NCBI GenBank assembly: GCA_964371615.1 | Contig: CAYJMS010000002.1 | Location: 372,001 to 436,000, forward strand | Length of the DNA stretch: 64,000 nt | From: SpSt-333 sp964371615 | GTDB taxonomy: Bacteria > Bacteroidota > Ignavibacteria > UBA10030 > UBA8401 | Reading direction: 5' to 3' | Shown here: one piece after another, positions 53,571 to 62,630 of the stretch | Position numbering within the stretch: position 1 is the stretch's first letter | Layout: each line of letters begins with the position of its first letter | The notes under the pieces: generated by a model | The model's input: the letters and a program-made list of their open reading frames with translations, nothing else | Told to the model about the DNA's origin: nothing | The model's database searches: none | Made by a program: the position numbers and the translations under genes

Positions 53571-54134
53571 CTACTGTTTCACCCGTTCCTGATACTGACC
53601 GGTCCGGACATCGACTTTGATCATGTCTCCCTCGTTAATGAAGAGAGGAACATTGACCATTGCACCGGTTTCGACCTTTGCCGGTTTTACCGCGCCGGTT
53701 GCCGTATCTCCCTTGACGCCGGGAACAGTTTCCACCACTTTAAGATTCACATTATACGGAAGATCTGCCCCTACGACCGTTGCGCCGTCGAACATCAGTT
53801 CAACAACTTCTCCCTCTTTCAGATACTTGGCTCCCACTCCCAGCACCACTTCATCGACCGGTATCTGATCGTACGTTACCGAATCCATGAAGTTGTAACT
53901 TTGGCCGTCATGATAGACATAAGAATATTTTTTCCGCTCAACGCGGACCAATTCGATTTCTTCTCCGGAGCGAAATCTCGTTTCGGTGATCTTCCCGGTC
54001 TTGACACTTCGCATTTTCACCTGATAAAACGCACGAAGATTGCCCGGTGTGCGATGTTGGTTCTCTTCCACCATATGGAGATCGTTGTTGAATCTGATGA
54101 AGATACCGTTTTTGAGGTCTGCAGTTGTTGCCAT
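53571..54134 (-). CDS. efp: Elongation factor P with Asn at the tip loop
   Basis: A 187-residue three-domain EF-P (KOW-like, then two OB domains), which rescues ribosomes stalled at poly-Pro. The tip loop reads HRTPGNLRAFYQ (about 28-39): where E. coli has the beta-lysylated Lys and others Arg, this has Asn after Pro-Gly. The rest is standard, with ETVPGVKGDT near 135-144 and the C-terminal VPLFINEGDMIKVDVRTGQY. Similar tips occur in some Cytophagales as known to me. The gene heads efp-accB-accC. Confidence 0.94.
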   Translation of the reverse strand: MATTADLKNGIFIRFNNDLHMVEENQHRTPGNLRAFYQVKMRSVKTGKITETRFRSGEEIELVRVERKKYSYVYHDGQSYNFMDSVTYDQIPVDEVVLGVGAKYLKEGEVVELMFDGATVVGADLPYNVNLKVVETVPGVKGDTATGAVKPAKVETGAMVNVPLFINEGDMIKVDVRTGQYQERVKQ

Positions 54135-54239
54135 AATACGACGAAAATCCTTTACTTTTAGTTAAATTTACATGAATTTGTAAGCAAAAAGTGCATTAAT
54201 ATACCCAGTTCGCGCTACATAATCAAGGAAAGATTCACT

Positions 54240-54653
54240 ATGGGAAATCTGCAAAAGAAACCTCTCTTTACATTATTATTGATCATCATCATCATCGGAA
54301 GCGGATTAATCGGTTGCTCCCCGGAGAATTCAAAACCTTACGACCGCGCCCTTGTCATAACCTATGCCGAATTGACATTATTATATGAGAAGGAAAAGAT
54401 GACGGAAAAGATGGCAGATTCGCTCTATCGAAATTCAGTGAATGATTTTTTTGTCCAACGGGGGTACGAACAGGAAACTTTCAGAGAGGTCATCGATGAT
54501 CTTTCGGAATATCCCGAAGCATGGAAGATGTTTCTGCAGGATGTCACAACGGCAATGGACAGCATTCGAAACGATGCAGAAAAGAAATCCCGGGAAAAAC
54601 AAACGGGCAAGGATACTACAGCAGGAAAAATTACAGTACTTCCCCGGCAATAA
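54240..54653 (+). CDS. Small lipoprotein of unknown function
   Basis: A 137-residue protein with a signal peptide and lipobox (FTLLLIIIIIGSGLIGC, Cys about 26). The mature part is helical and charged (TYAELTLLYEKEKMTEKMAD), then a Lys/Asp-rich tail. The layout, a lipoprotein followed by one helical domain with a YRNSVNDFFVQRGY pattern, resembles DUF4296-like lipoproteins of Bacteroidota, without a firm match. Its 3' end overlaps the convergent purM gene by 23 bases. It diverges from efp across about 105 bases. Confidence 0.72.
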   Translation: MGNLQKKPLFTLLLIIIIIGSGLIGCSPENSKPYDRALVITYAELTLLYEKEKMTEKMADSLYRNSVNDFFVQRGYEQETFREVIDDLSEYPEAWKMFLQDVTTAMDSIRNDAEKKSREKQTGKDTTAGKITVLPRQ

Positions 54654-55626
54654 ACGGTTTTTCTTTTTGGTTTCTCATTATGCGGATCGCAGTATCCGCA
54701 TTTTTTTTATCCACAATAACGATCAAACCGACGCCGAGATTGAAGGTCCGTGTCATGTCATATTCCGGAACACCGCCCGCGGTCTGGATCAGATCATAAA
54801 TGTACGGGCGCTGCCATCCGAGCCAGTCAATTTTGATCGATCTCCCTTTGGGCATGATACGCATCGTATTGCCGACAATACCGCCGCCGGTGATATGAGA
54901 CATTCCCTTTACAAGATTTTTCCGCGTCAGTGATTGTATCGGTGACAGATAAGAACGATGGACTGCCAGCAATGCCCCGCCGAGCATTCCACCGAGTTCG
55001 GGAAATTTTTTCTTCAGGGAAAACTTTTGCAACAGAACATGCCGGGCAAGCGAATATCCGTTCGTATGCAGGCCGGTCGACGGCAATCCGATCAGTACAT
55101 CGCCTTTGGTGATCGTCCGTCCATTGATAATTTTCTTCTTTTCGACAACACCGACAATTGTTCCGGCAATATCAAACTCCCCGGCGGCATAAAATCCGGG
55201 CATTTCCGCCGTTTCGCCGCCGATGATTGAACAGCGATTCTGTTTACATGCCTTGGCAAATCCGCCGATGACATCCGCAGCAATATGCGGCGCAAGTTTG
55301 CCGGTGGCGAAATAGTCCATGAAATAAAGCGGAGTGGCACCGCAAACGGCAATATCGTTCACACAATGGTTCACCAGATCCTGACCGATCGTTCCGTACT
55401 GCTTCATCAGAAATGCTATTTTGAGTTTTGTTCCGACGCCGTCGACACTCGACACCAGTACCGGTTCCTTAATGCCGGGAAATCGCGCCTCAAAAAATGC
55501 TCCGAACATGCCGATATCGGTCAACACGTTCTTGGTAAATGTTGAACGGACATTCTTCTTAATTCGACGGACAACCTCATCCCCCGCATCAATATTGACG
55601 CCTGATTTTTTGTATGTACTTGCCAA
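54631..55626 (-). CDS. purM: Phosphoribosylformylglycinamidine cyclo-ligase
   Basis: A 331-residue AIR synthetase, step five of purine synthesis, closing the imidazole ring with ATP. It opens YKKSGVNIDAGDEVVRRIKK and has VSSVDGVGTKLKIAF (about 58-72), HCVNDIAVCGATPLYFMDY and SIIGGETAEMPGFY. These are the PurM/SelD-fold metal and ATP loops. Length fits the family. The 3' end overlaps the lipoprotein gene on the other strand. Confidence 0.95.
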   Translation of the reverse strand: MASTYKKSGVNIDAGDEVVRRIKKNVRSTFTKNVLTDIGMFGAFFEARFPGIKEPVLVSSVDGVGTKLKIAFLMKQYGTIGQDLVNHCVNDIAVCGATPLYFMDYFATGKLAPHIAADVIGGFAKACKQNRCSIIGGETAEMPGFYAAGEFDIAGTIVGVVEKKKIINGRTITKGDVLIGLPSTGLHTNGYSLARHVLLQKFSLKKKFPELGGMLGGALLAVHRSYLSPIQSLTRKNLVKGMSHITGGGIVGNTMRIMPKGRSIKIDWLGWQRPYIYDLIQTAGGVPEYDMTRTFNLGVGLIVIVDKKNADTAIRIMRNQKEKPFIAGEVL

Positions 55627-55727
55627 CGGTGGTGCCTTTCTGTGTGATGGTGGTGAAAATTTAATTAAAAATGACCGAGTTTCATAGTTATTTCAATTGT
55701 CGGCGAGTTTTTCTATATTCTTTTATT

Positions 55728-56393
55728 ATGAAATACGCAACGATACTGCCGTCAGGCAAAAGAATTCCCATCAATACGATATTCTGCGTTGGACAAAATT
55801 ATGCGGAACACGCAAAAGAGATGGGGAGTTCGGTCGCCGACACTCCGGTTATCTTTCTTAAACCATCAAACGCCGTCATTGAAAACGGGACACCGATTAT
55901 TTTGCCGAAACAGTCGACGAATGTTCATCATGAAGTGGAATTGACGGTGCTCATCGGCAAGGCGGGGAGAAATATACCCCATTCCGAAGCGCTGAGCCAT
56001 GTAGCCGGATACGGCGTCGGATTGGACATGACTATGCGCGATGTTCAGACGGCGGCGAAAAAAAGCGGTCAACCATGGAGCATTGCAAAAGGATTTTATA
56101 CCTCTGCTCCCCTTTCTTCGTTTGTAGAAGCCGGCGCCGTTCGCGATCCGCACGAACTCGATCTCTCCTTGAAGGTGAATGGACAATTGCGACAGCATAC
56201 CAGCACATCAAAAATGAATTTCAAAGTGGAAGACCTGATCGTGTTTCTATCGTCGGTCTTCTCACTTAATGAAGGGGACATTATTTATACCGGCACTCCC
56301 GAAGGCGTAGCGCAGGTGGTCGCCGGCGATCAATTGGTCGCTGAGATCCCCGGAATCGGCACCATCGCTCATACAATCACAACAGAAACGTAA
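55728..56393 (+). CDS. Fumarylacetoacetate hydrolase family enzyme
   Basis: A 221-residue FAH-family protein. The metal site E-x-E...D is in HHEVELTVLIG and GYGVGLDMTMRDVQ. FCVGQNYAEHAKEMG near the N-terminus and GDIIYTGTPEGVAQV near the C-terminus are typical of acylpyruvase/oxaloacetate decarboxylase members. The length fits the short one-domain form. ATG 55728 is used; no Shine-Dalgarno is visible. It is followed after six bases by the antiporter gene. Confidence 0.9.
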   Translation: MKYATILPSGKRIPINTIFCVGQNYAEHAKEMGSSVADTPVIFLKPSNAVIENGTPIILPKQSTNVHHEVELTVLIGKAGRNIPHSEALSHVAGYGVGLDMTMRDVQTAAKKSGQPWSIAKGFYTSAPLSSFVEAGAVRDPHELDLSLKVNGQLRQHTSTSKMNFKVEDLIVFLSSVFSLNEGDIIYTGTPEGVAQVVAGDQLVAEIPGIGTIAHTITTET

Positions 56394-56399
56394 ATCGGT

Positions 56400-58049
56400 A
56401 TGCACGGTCTCCTGAACGACATCGGCATAGCGGTTTTTGCGGCAACCATAGTGGGATTTCTCTCCCATCGTCTCCGTCAGCCGATAATTCTTGGTTATCT
56501 CATCGCGGGCGCATTGATCGGACCTTCCATCGGCTTCAAATTGATTACCGACGCGGAGAGTATCGAGGTGATCTCCGAACTCGGATTGATCCTTCTCCTC
56601 TTCATCATCGGCCTGGAACTCAATCCGCAAAAGATCGTCGCTTCCGGCAAACAATTGATTGTTGCCGGCGTCGGACAATTTGTGTTGTGCGTCATCATCG
56701 GGTACGGATTTTTCACGATCATCGGTTTTGAAACCACCGACGGAAATCTGGAAGGATTATATCTTGCCCTGCTCTGTGCGTTGAGCAGCACGGCCATCGT
56801 CGTTAAAATTTTGTACGATAAATTCGAGGCGGACACGATTGCCGGCCGTATTACGCTCGGCATCCTGATCATTCAGGATATCTGGGCGATCATGATCCTG
56901 ACACTCCAGCCCAATTTTTCGAATCCGGACATCATCTCCGTCGTCATCGCAATTGTCAAGGCAACATTGCTGCTGGTTGCGGGATTTCTCATCAGCAAAT
57001 ATATTCTCCGGTATATGTTCGAAAGCGTACTCGGATCGCCGGAAATGGTGGTCTTGATTTCGATCGGGTGGTGCTCTCTGGTTGCCAGCGGCGCCGGCGT
57101 CCTCGGATTATCAAAAGAGATGGGAGCGCTGGTTGCGGGTATTTCAATATCGTCGTTTCCGTACAGTATTCACGTCACCGCAAAAACTCTTCCGCTGCGG
57201 GATTTCTTTTTAACGCTCTTTTTCATTTCACTCGGAATGAAAATGGTTGTCCCCGATCCGGCAATGGTGCTCATGGGAGTGGTCATTGTACTCTTTATTA
57301 TCGTCTCCCGGTTTGCAACGCTCGTCCCGTTGTTGCGCATGACCGGTACGGGACGGCGCGCCAGTTTCATCACCAGTCTGAATCTTGCACAGGTCAGCGA
57401 GTTCTCACTCGTGATCGCCGCATTGGGAGTCGGATATCATCACATCACCGAAGATCTGGTCTCGATGCTGATTTTTTCGATGGCATTGAGTTCCATTCTT
57501 TCCTCCTATGCAATTAAATACAACCACGAAATCCATGCTGCCTGGGAAAGAATGTCGCGCAGAATCGGCTTAACCACCGCTGCCGAAAAGAACGACGAGA
57601 CCAATGACGAGGAGATGTATTCCATTGTTTTTCTGGGATTTCACCGCGCCGCCAGGGCACTTGTGGACCGCATCAAAGAGCACAACATCGCAATGTTATC
57701 GAAGATTCTCGTGATCGATTTTAACACAGAAACACTGAATGAAGTCCGAAAATTGGGTATGGGTGGCATATTTGGAGATATCAACAGTCTTGATACTTTA
57801 CACCATGCCCATGTGGACGGCGCAAAAATGATTCTCTCTACCATACCGGATTATCTCCTCAAAGGCACGACCAATGCGAAGATTGTCCGTTCGGTCAGGG
57901 CATTGGCGCCTTCGGCATATATTGTCGCCACCGCCGATACCACTGCTCAGGCGGAGCAAATGAAGACGCTCGGAGCAAATGAAATTGTTTTTCCGTACGA
58001 GATGGTCGGAGACCTCCTGTTGCATATCGTCGAAAAAAATCACGGTTAA
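56400..58049 (+). CDS. KefB-like cation:proton antiporter with NAD-binding-like domain
   Basis: A 549-residue CPA2 antiporter: about twelve helices (residues 5-375, LRQPIILGYLIAGALIGPSI near 25-44), then a soluble TrkA-N-like domain (about 400-540). In the antiporter core ELGLILLLFIIGLELNP is conserved. The soluble domain starts VFLGFHRAARALVDRI, where the usual GxGxxG is replaced by GFHRAA, so nucleotide binding may be lost. The ion (K+ or Na+) is not decidable. The gene is close behind the FAH gene and 22 bases before valS. Confidence 0.9.
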   Translation: MHGLLNDIGIAVFAATIVGFLSHRLRQPIILGYLIAGALIGPSIGFKLITDAESIEVISELGLILLLFIIGLELNPQKIVASGKQLIVAGVGQFVLCVIIGYGFFTIIGFETTDGNLEGLYLALLCALSSTAIVVKILYDKFEADTIAGRITLGILIIQDIWAIMILTLQPNFSNPDIISVVIAIVKATLLLVAGFLISKYILRYMFESVLGSPEMVVLISIGWCSLVASGAGVLGLSKEMGALVAGISISSFPYSIHVTAKTLPLRDFFLTLFFISLGMKMVVPDPAMVLMGVVIVLFIIVSRFATLVPLLRMTGTGRRASFITSLNLAQVSEFSLVIAALGVGYHHITEDLVSMLIFSMALSSILSSYAIKYNHEIHAAWERMSRRIGLTTAAEKNDETNDEEMYSIVFLGFHRAARALVDRIKEHNIAMLSKILVIDFNTETLNEVRKLGMGGIFGDINSLDTLHHAHVDGAKMILSTIPDYLLKGTTNAKIVRSVRALAPSAYIVATADTTAQAEQMKTLGANEIVFPYEMVGDLLLHIVEKNHG

Positions 58050-58071
58050 CATTACTACGCAGACTATTATT

Positions 58072-60759
58072 ATGACAGAATTGCCAAAACAATACAATCC
58101 GCAGGCCGTTGAAGAAAAGATCTATCATCGATGGGAATCGAACGGATATTTCCATGCAACGATCAATCCCGAAAAATCGCCCTACACTATTGTCATCCCC
58201 CCGCCGAACATCACCGGCATTTTGCATATGGGACACATCCTGAACAACACTTTGCAGGATGTTTTTATCCGGTGGAAGAGAATGAAGGGATTCGAAGCAT
58301 GCTGGGTGCCCGGAACCGACCATGCCGGAATCGCTACGCAACACGTCGTAGAAAAATCGCTGCTGAAGGAAGGAATAAAGCGCAAGGATCTCGGCCGGGA
58401 AAAGTTCCTCGAGAAAGTGTGGGAATGGCGTACGCAATACGGCGACACGATCAATGCACAACTTCGGAAACTCGGCGTCTCCTGCGACTGGGAACGTGAA
58501 CGATTCACCATGGACGAAGGATTGTCGGACGCGGTCAAAGAAGTGTTTGTCCTGCTGCATGAAAAAGGGCTCATCTATCGCGGCAAGTACATCGTCAATT
58601 GGTGTCCGAAAGATCATACCGCACTGAGCGATGACGAGGTGAATCACACCGAGAGCAAAGGGCATCTCTGGTACATCAAATATCCCGTCGAGCATTCCAC
58701 CGAATCGGTTGTTGTCGCCACGACACGGCCGGAAACGATGCTGGGCGATTCGGCGGTGGCGGTCAATCCGAAAGACAAGCGATACAAACATCTTATCGGC
58801 ATGAACATCATCCTGCCGATTTCCAACCGCATTATACCGATTATCGCGGATGATTTTGTGGACGTGGAATTCGGTACCGGCGCAGTCAAGGTCACTCCCG
58901 CCCATGATCCGAACGATTATCAAATGGGAATCCGGCATAATCTGGATCAGATCATTATCATGGATACGTCGGCGAAAATGAACACCAATGTTCCGCCGAA
59001 ATATCACGGCATGGACCGGTACGAATGCCGCCGGGAATTGCTGCGCGATCTCGAGCACAAGGGATTCCTGATTAAGACCGAAGATCATCTGCACAGCGTT
59101 GGTCATTGCTACCGCTGCGACACGGTAATCGAACCGTATCTCTCGGATCAGTGGTTCGTAAAGATGAAACCGCTTGCCGAACCGGCATTAAAAGTTGTGC
59201 AGGACGGAACGATAAAATTCTATCCGGATCGATTCACCAAGGTGTACGAGCACTGGATGACCAATATCCGCGACTGGTGCATTTCACGTCAATTATGGTG
59301 GGGACACAGGATTCCCGCGTGGTATTGCGCCGGCGAAGAGAGCACCACCGACGCCTGCAAAGTACCGATCGTTTCCCGAACGGCACCGGAGCGTTGTCCG
59401 CATTGCGGTTCGACAAATCTGCGCCAGGACAGTGATGTGCTGGATACATGGTTCAGTTCCTGGCTCTGGCCTTTTTCCGTGCACGGATGGCCGCAAAAGT
59501 CCGACGATCTGAAATATTTTTATCCGACCGACACGCTGGTGACGGCACCGGACATCATTTTTTTCTGGGTGGCACGAATGATTATGGCGGGACTGGAATT
59601 TCAAGGCGAAGTCCCCTTCCGGCAGGTGTATTTTACCAGTTTAATCCGCGATACGCAGGGACGGAAGATGAGCAAATCGCTCGGCAATTCCCCCGACCCG
59701 CTCGACGTGATCGCGATGTTCGGCGCGGATGCGCTGCGGTTCACAGTCTTGTTCCTTGCACCGATCGGTCAGGACGTACTGTACGATAACGACAAGGTCG
59801 AAATCGGACGGAACTTTGCCAATAAAATTTGGAACGCCGGTCGTTTTTTGATGATGAACCGCGATCAGCTCGCCGCCGAGCCGGACACGTTGACGATCGT
59901 CAGCGGATCCGATCCGGCTGTACTCTCTGATCGATGGATCATCTCGCGGTTCAATTCGACAACGCGCGATGTAACAGCGGCGATGGACAACCTGCGGGTA
60001 AATGATGCCGTTAAATTGCTGTATGAATTTCTCTGGAAAGATTTCTGCGATTGGTATGTTGAATTTGTCAAGCAGCGCATTCAGGAGACGTCCGACGAAC
60101 AACTAAAGAGATCCGTTCTGAACAGAGCGTTGAAAATTTACGAAGAGACATTAAAGCTGCTCCATCCATTCATGCCGTACATCACCGAAGAGATCTATCA
60201 GCATCTCGCGCTGCGTGGTGACGATGAAACAATCATGCGGGCCGATATGCCGGTGCATGACAACGGCGTGATCGATCCGGCAGTGGAAATTTCAATGGCC
60301 TTCTTCCAGGATGTCGTTTCCGCAGTCCGTCAGATCCGGAGTGAAATGAACATCCCTCCGTCGAAAGGAATCGATCTTGTCGTCAGCTGTAACGATTATG
60401 ACTTGCTCTCTCTTCTCGAAGACCAGCGTCCGACAATGACAAAATTCCTGAAATTGGAGAATCTTACGCTCGGAATGGCATTGCAAAAGCCGGGATACGC
60501 CGCAAGTTCTGTCGTCAAGGGGCAGGAAGTGTTCGTCCCGTTGAAAGGATTAATTGATGTTGAAGTGGAACGGGAACGACTGCAAAGAGAGATTGATCGT
60601 CTTACGGGACAATTAAAAGCGGTACATGCCAAGTTGACCAACGAGAGCTTTGTCGGCAAGGCACCGGCAGATGTGATAGAAAAAGAACGATCAAAAGAGC
60701 AGAATTTTGAACAGACCATACAGAAATTAAAGACGAATTTGGAGCAGTTGATTGGATAA
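58072..60759 (+). CDS. valS: Valyl-tRNA synthetase
   Basis: An 895-residue class I synthetase. ATG 58072 is preferred to an earlier in-frame start lying inside the antiporter gene. The HIGH motif is PPNITGILHMGH (about 43-54), KMSKS is GRKMSKSLGN (about 533-542), the CP1 editing domain lies between, and a C-terminal coiled coil (about 825-890) ends the protein. WVPGTDHAGIATQ is conserved. The length matches ValS. The stop overlaps a possible upstream start of the pabBC gene. Confidence 0.96.
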   Translation: MTELPKQYNPQAVEEKIYHRWESNGYFHATINPEKSPYTIVIPPPNITGILHMGHILNNTLQDVFIRWKRMKGFEACWVPGTDHAGIATQHVVEKSLLKEGIKRKDLGREKFLEKVWEWRTQYGDTINAQLRKLGVSCDWERERFTMDEGLSDAVKEVFVLLHEKGLIYRGKYIVNWCPKDHTALSDDEVNHTESKGHLWYIKYPVEHSTESVVVATTRPETMLGDSAVAVNPKDKRYKHLIGMNIILPISNRIIPIIADDFVDVEFGTGAVKVTPAHDPNDYQMGIRHNLDQIIIMDTSAKMNTNVPPKYHGMDRYECRRELLRDLEHKGFLIKTEDHLHSVGHCYRCDTVIEPYLSDQWFVKMKPLAEPALKVVQDGTIKFYPDRFTKVYEHWMTNIRDWCISRQLWWGHRIPAWYCAGEESTTDACKVPIVSRTAPERCPHCGSTNLRQDSDVLDTWFSSWLWPFSVHGWPQKSDDLKYFYPTDTLVTAPDIIFFWVARMIMAGLEFQGEVPFRQVYFTSLIRDTQGRKMSKSLGNSPDPLDVIAMFGADALRFTVLFLAPIGQDVLYDNDKVEIGRNFANKIWNAGRFLMMNRDQLAAEPDTLTIVSGSDPAVLSDRWIISRFNSTTRDVTAAMDNLRVNDAVKLLYEFLWKDFCDWYVEFVKQRIQETSDEQLKRSVLNRALKIYEETLKLLHPFMPYITEEIYQHLALRGDDETIMRADMPVHDNGVIDPAVEISMAFFQDVVSAVRQIRSEMNIPPSKGIDLVVSCNDYDLLSLLEDQRPTMTKFLKLENLTLGMALQKPGYAASSVVKGQEVFVPLKGLIDVEVERERLQREIDRLTGQLKAVHAKLTNESFVGKAPADVIEKERSKEQNFEQTIQKLKTNLEQLIG

Positions 60760-60790
60760 TTCCGGTCTCACCAAACAGCACGGTCCTTCC

Positions 60791-62581
60791 ATGGATCGTG
60801 CTGTTCTGTTTTCAGCGCTGCAGAAACAGTATACGATCCTGTTGGAATCGTCACGCAGGGATGAATTCAATACCGCCAATTATCTTTTTCAGGATCCCGT
60901 CGAAGTCCTTCAGGCATTTTCCATCGACGAAATTCCCGACCTCTTTCATCGCATTGAATCTTCCCTTTCACAGCAGCAATGGATCGCAGGATATATCGGA
61001 TACGAATGCGGATATCATTTCGAAAATGTTATTCCTGAAACCGGAATTCGTACTGCCCTTCCCCTGATCACAATGTATGTCTATAATGCGCCGATAAACA
61101 TTCCCGGAGGAATGCTTGAGGATGATGAATACAACGCCCCCGCAATCTCCAATCTCCGCTTTGGTATAACCGACACAGCGTATCGCAGGAAAATCGAACG
61201 GATAAAAAACTATATCGAAAACGGAGACACCTATCAGGTCAATTTTACGGACAGGATTGAATTCGATTGCAGCGGGAATGCGGTGGATTTTTATCGTGCG
61301 TTGCGGAAAAAACAGCATGTTCCGTACGGCGCTTTCATCAATACGGGTGCGACGCAGATCCTTTCCTTTTCGCCCGAACTTTTCTTTCGCCGTCACGGGA
61401 ATACCATTACGACAAAACCGATGAAAGGCACCTGTCATCGGGGCAAGACACTGGAGGAAGACCGGGAACTCTCCGGCTGGCTTCGCAGGGATGAAAAAAA
61501 CAGAAGCGAAAATTTGATGATCGTCGATCTGCTGCGAAACGATCTCGGCCGAATTTGTTTACCAGGATCGGTCGCCGTCAGTGATATGTACGCGGTCGAA
61601 AAACTGGAGACAGTGCTTCAAATGACCTCCACCGTCAGCGGCACTGTGCGGGATGATATCCGCTATTACGAAATTTTCCGATCCCTCTTCCCCTGCGGCT
61701 CGGTGACCGGTGCACCGAAAATCCGCACCATGCAGATCATTCACGAACTGGAAAAGAATCCCCGTGAAGTCTATTGCGGAGCGATCGGTTTTATTTCGCC
61801 TTCCGGGGAATCGGTATTCAGCGTTGCGATACGGACACTCGTCGTGTATGCACAACAGGGAGTCATGGGAGTCGGCAGCGGCATTGTGTATGATTCAGAT
61901 CCGGCAAAGGAATATGAAGAATGTCTTCTCAAAACTCGGTTCGTCACACATTCACTGAACCAGTTTGATCTATTGGAAACTATATTATGGAATAAAGAAT
62001 TTATCTTTCTTGATGAGCATCTCGCCCGCCTGCGTGATTCGGCGGAATATTTTGGTATGCCGTTCGATAATTCTGCGACTCTTGCAGCCCTGGAAGCAGC
62101 CGCACAAGACTTCACAGCCGGGAATGAATACCGGATCCGGCTTCGTGTCGGAAACGACGGAGTTCCGCAAACTGAAACAACGGTGCTTGGGCCAATAGTA
62201 CCTTCAGATTTCATCCGTATCGCCGAGGATACAACCGATTCATCGGACCGGTTTCTGTATCACAAGACAACATTCCGCGATCTATATAATCGCTACCGCG
62301 TGCGTGCTGAAAAAGAACAGATTGCCGAATACATATTTCTGAATGAACGGAATGAAATTACCGAAGGAAGCATCACAAATATCTTCATCGAAAAGGACGG
62401 AGTGCTTTTTACACCGCCAATATCGGCAGGCATACTGAACGGGATCTATCGGCAGCATGTGCTGGCAACAGCGAAAAACGCGAGAGAAAAGATCCTGAAC
62501 GCTGATGATGTACGGCATGCGGATGCGGTTTATATCTGTAATTCAGTCCGTGGACTGCGGAAAGTTGCGCTTTCCGAATAA
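60791..62581 (+). CDS. pabB: PabB-PabC fusion: aminodeoxychorismate synthase component I and lyase
   Basis: A 596-residue fusion that makes p-aminobenzoate for folate. The PabB part (about 1-390) has the TrpE/PabB fold with TKPMKGTCHRG, the Lys in PxKGT marking PabB rather than anthranilate synthase, and CGSVTGAPKIRTMQIIHELE. The PabC part (about 400-596) is an aminotransferase class IV domain, with PLP Lys in LYHKTTFRDLY and EGSITNIFIEKDG. ATG 60791 is used; a TTG at 60752 overlapping the valS stop is possible. The glutaminase PabA is not near. Confidence 0.93.
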   Translation: MDRAVLFSALQKQYTILLESSRRDEFNTANYLFQDPVEVLQAFSIDEIPDLFHRIESSLSQQQWIAGYIGYECGYHFENVIPETGIRTALPLITMYVYNAPINIPGGMLEDDEYNAPAISNLRFGITDTAYRRKIERIKNYIENGDTYQVNFTDRIEFDCSGNAVDFYRALRKKQHVPYGAFINTGATQILSFSPELFFRRHGNTITTKPMKGTCHRGKTLEEDRELSGWLRRDEKNRSENLMIVDLLRNDLGRICLPGSVAVSDMYAVEKLETVLQMTSTVSGTVRDDIRYYEIFRSLFPCGSVTGAPKIRTMQIIHELEKNPREVYCGAIGFISPSGESVFSVAIRTLVVYAQQGVMGVGSGIVYDSDPAKEYEECLLKTRFVTHSLNQFDLLETILWNKEFIFLDEHLARLRDSAEYFGMPFDNSATLAALEAAAQDFTAGNEYRIRLRVGNDGVPQTETTVLGPIVPSDFIRIAEDTTDSSDRFLYHKTTFRDLYNRYRVRAEKEQIAEYIFLNERNEITEGSITNIFIEKDGVLFTPPISAGILNGIYRQHVLATAKNAREKILNADDVRHADAVYICNSVRGLRKVALSE

Positions 62582-62630
62582 CGGTTTTTTTTATTACTTT
62601 GGAATATTCCTCCACTTTTTGTTAGGTACG

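Noticed and set aside
54631..54653. Misannotation due to overlap of convergent genes
   Set aside because: Both purM and the lipoprotein have good starts and composition; a 23-base tail overlap is acceptable.
57895..59106. Minus-strand frame of 403 codons
   Set aside because: Antisense to the antiporter end and valS; no domain.
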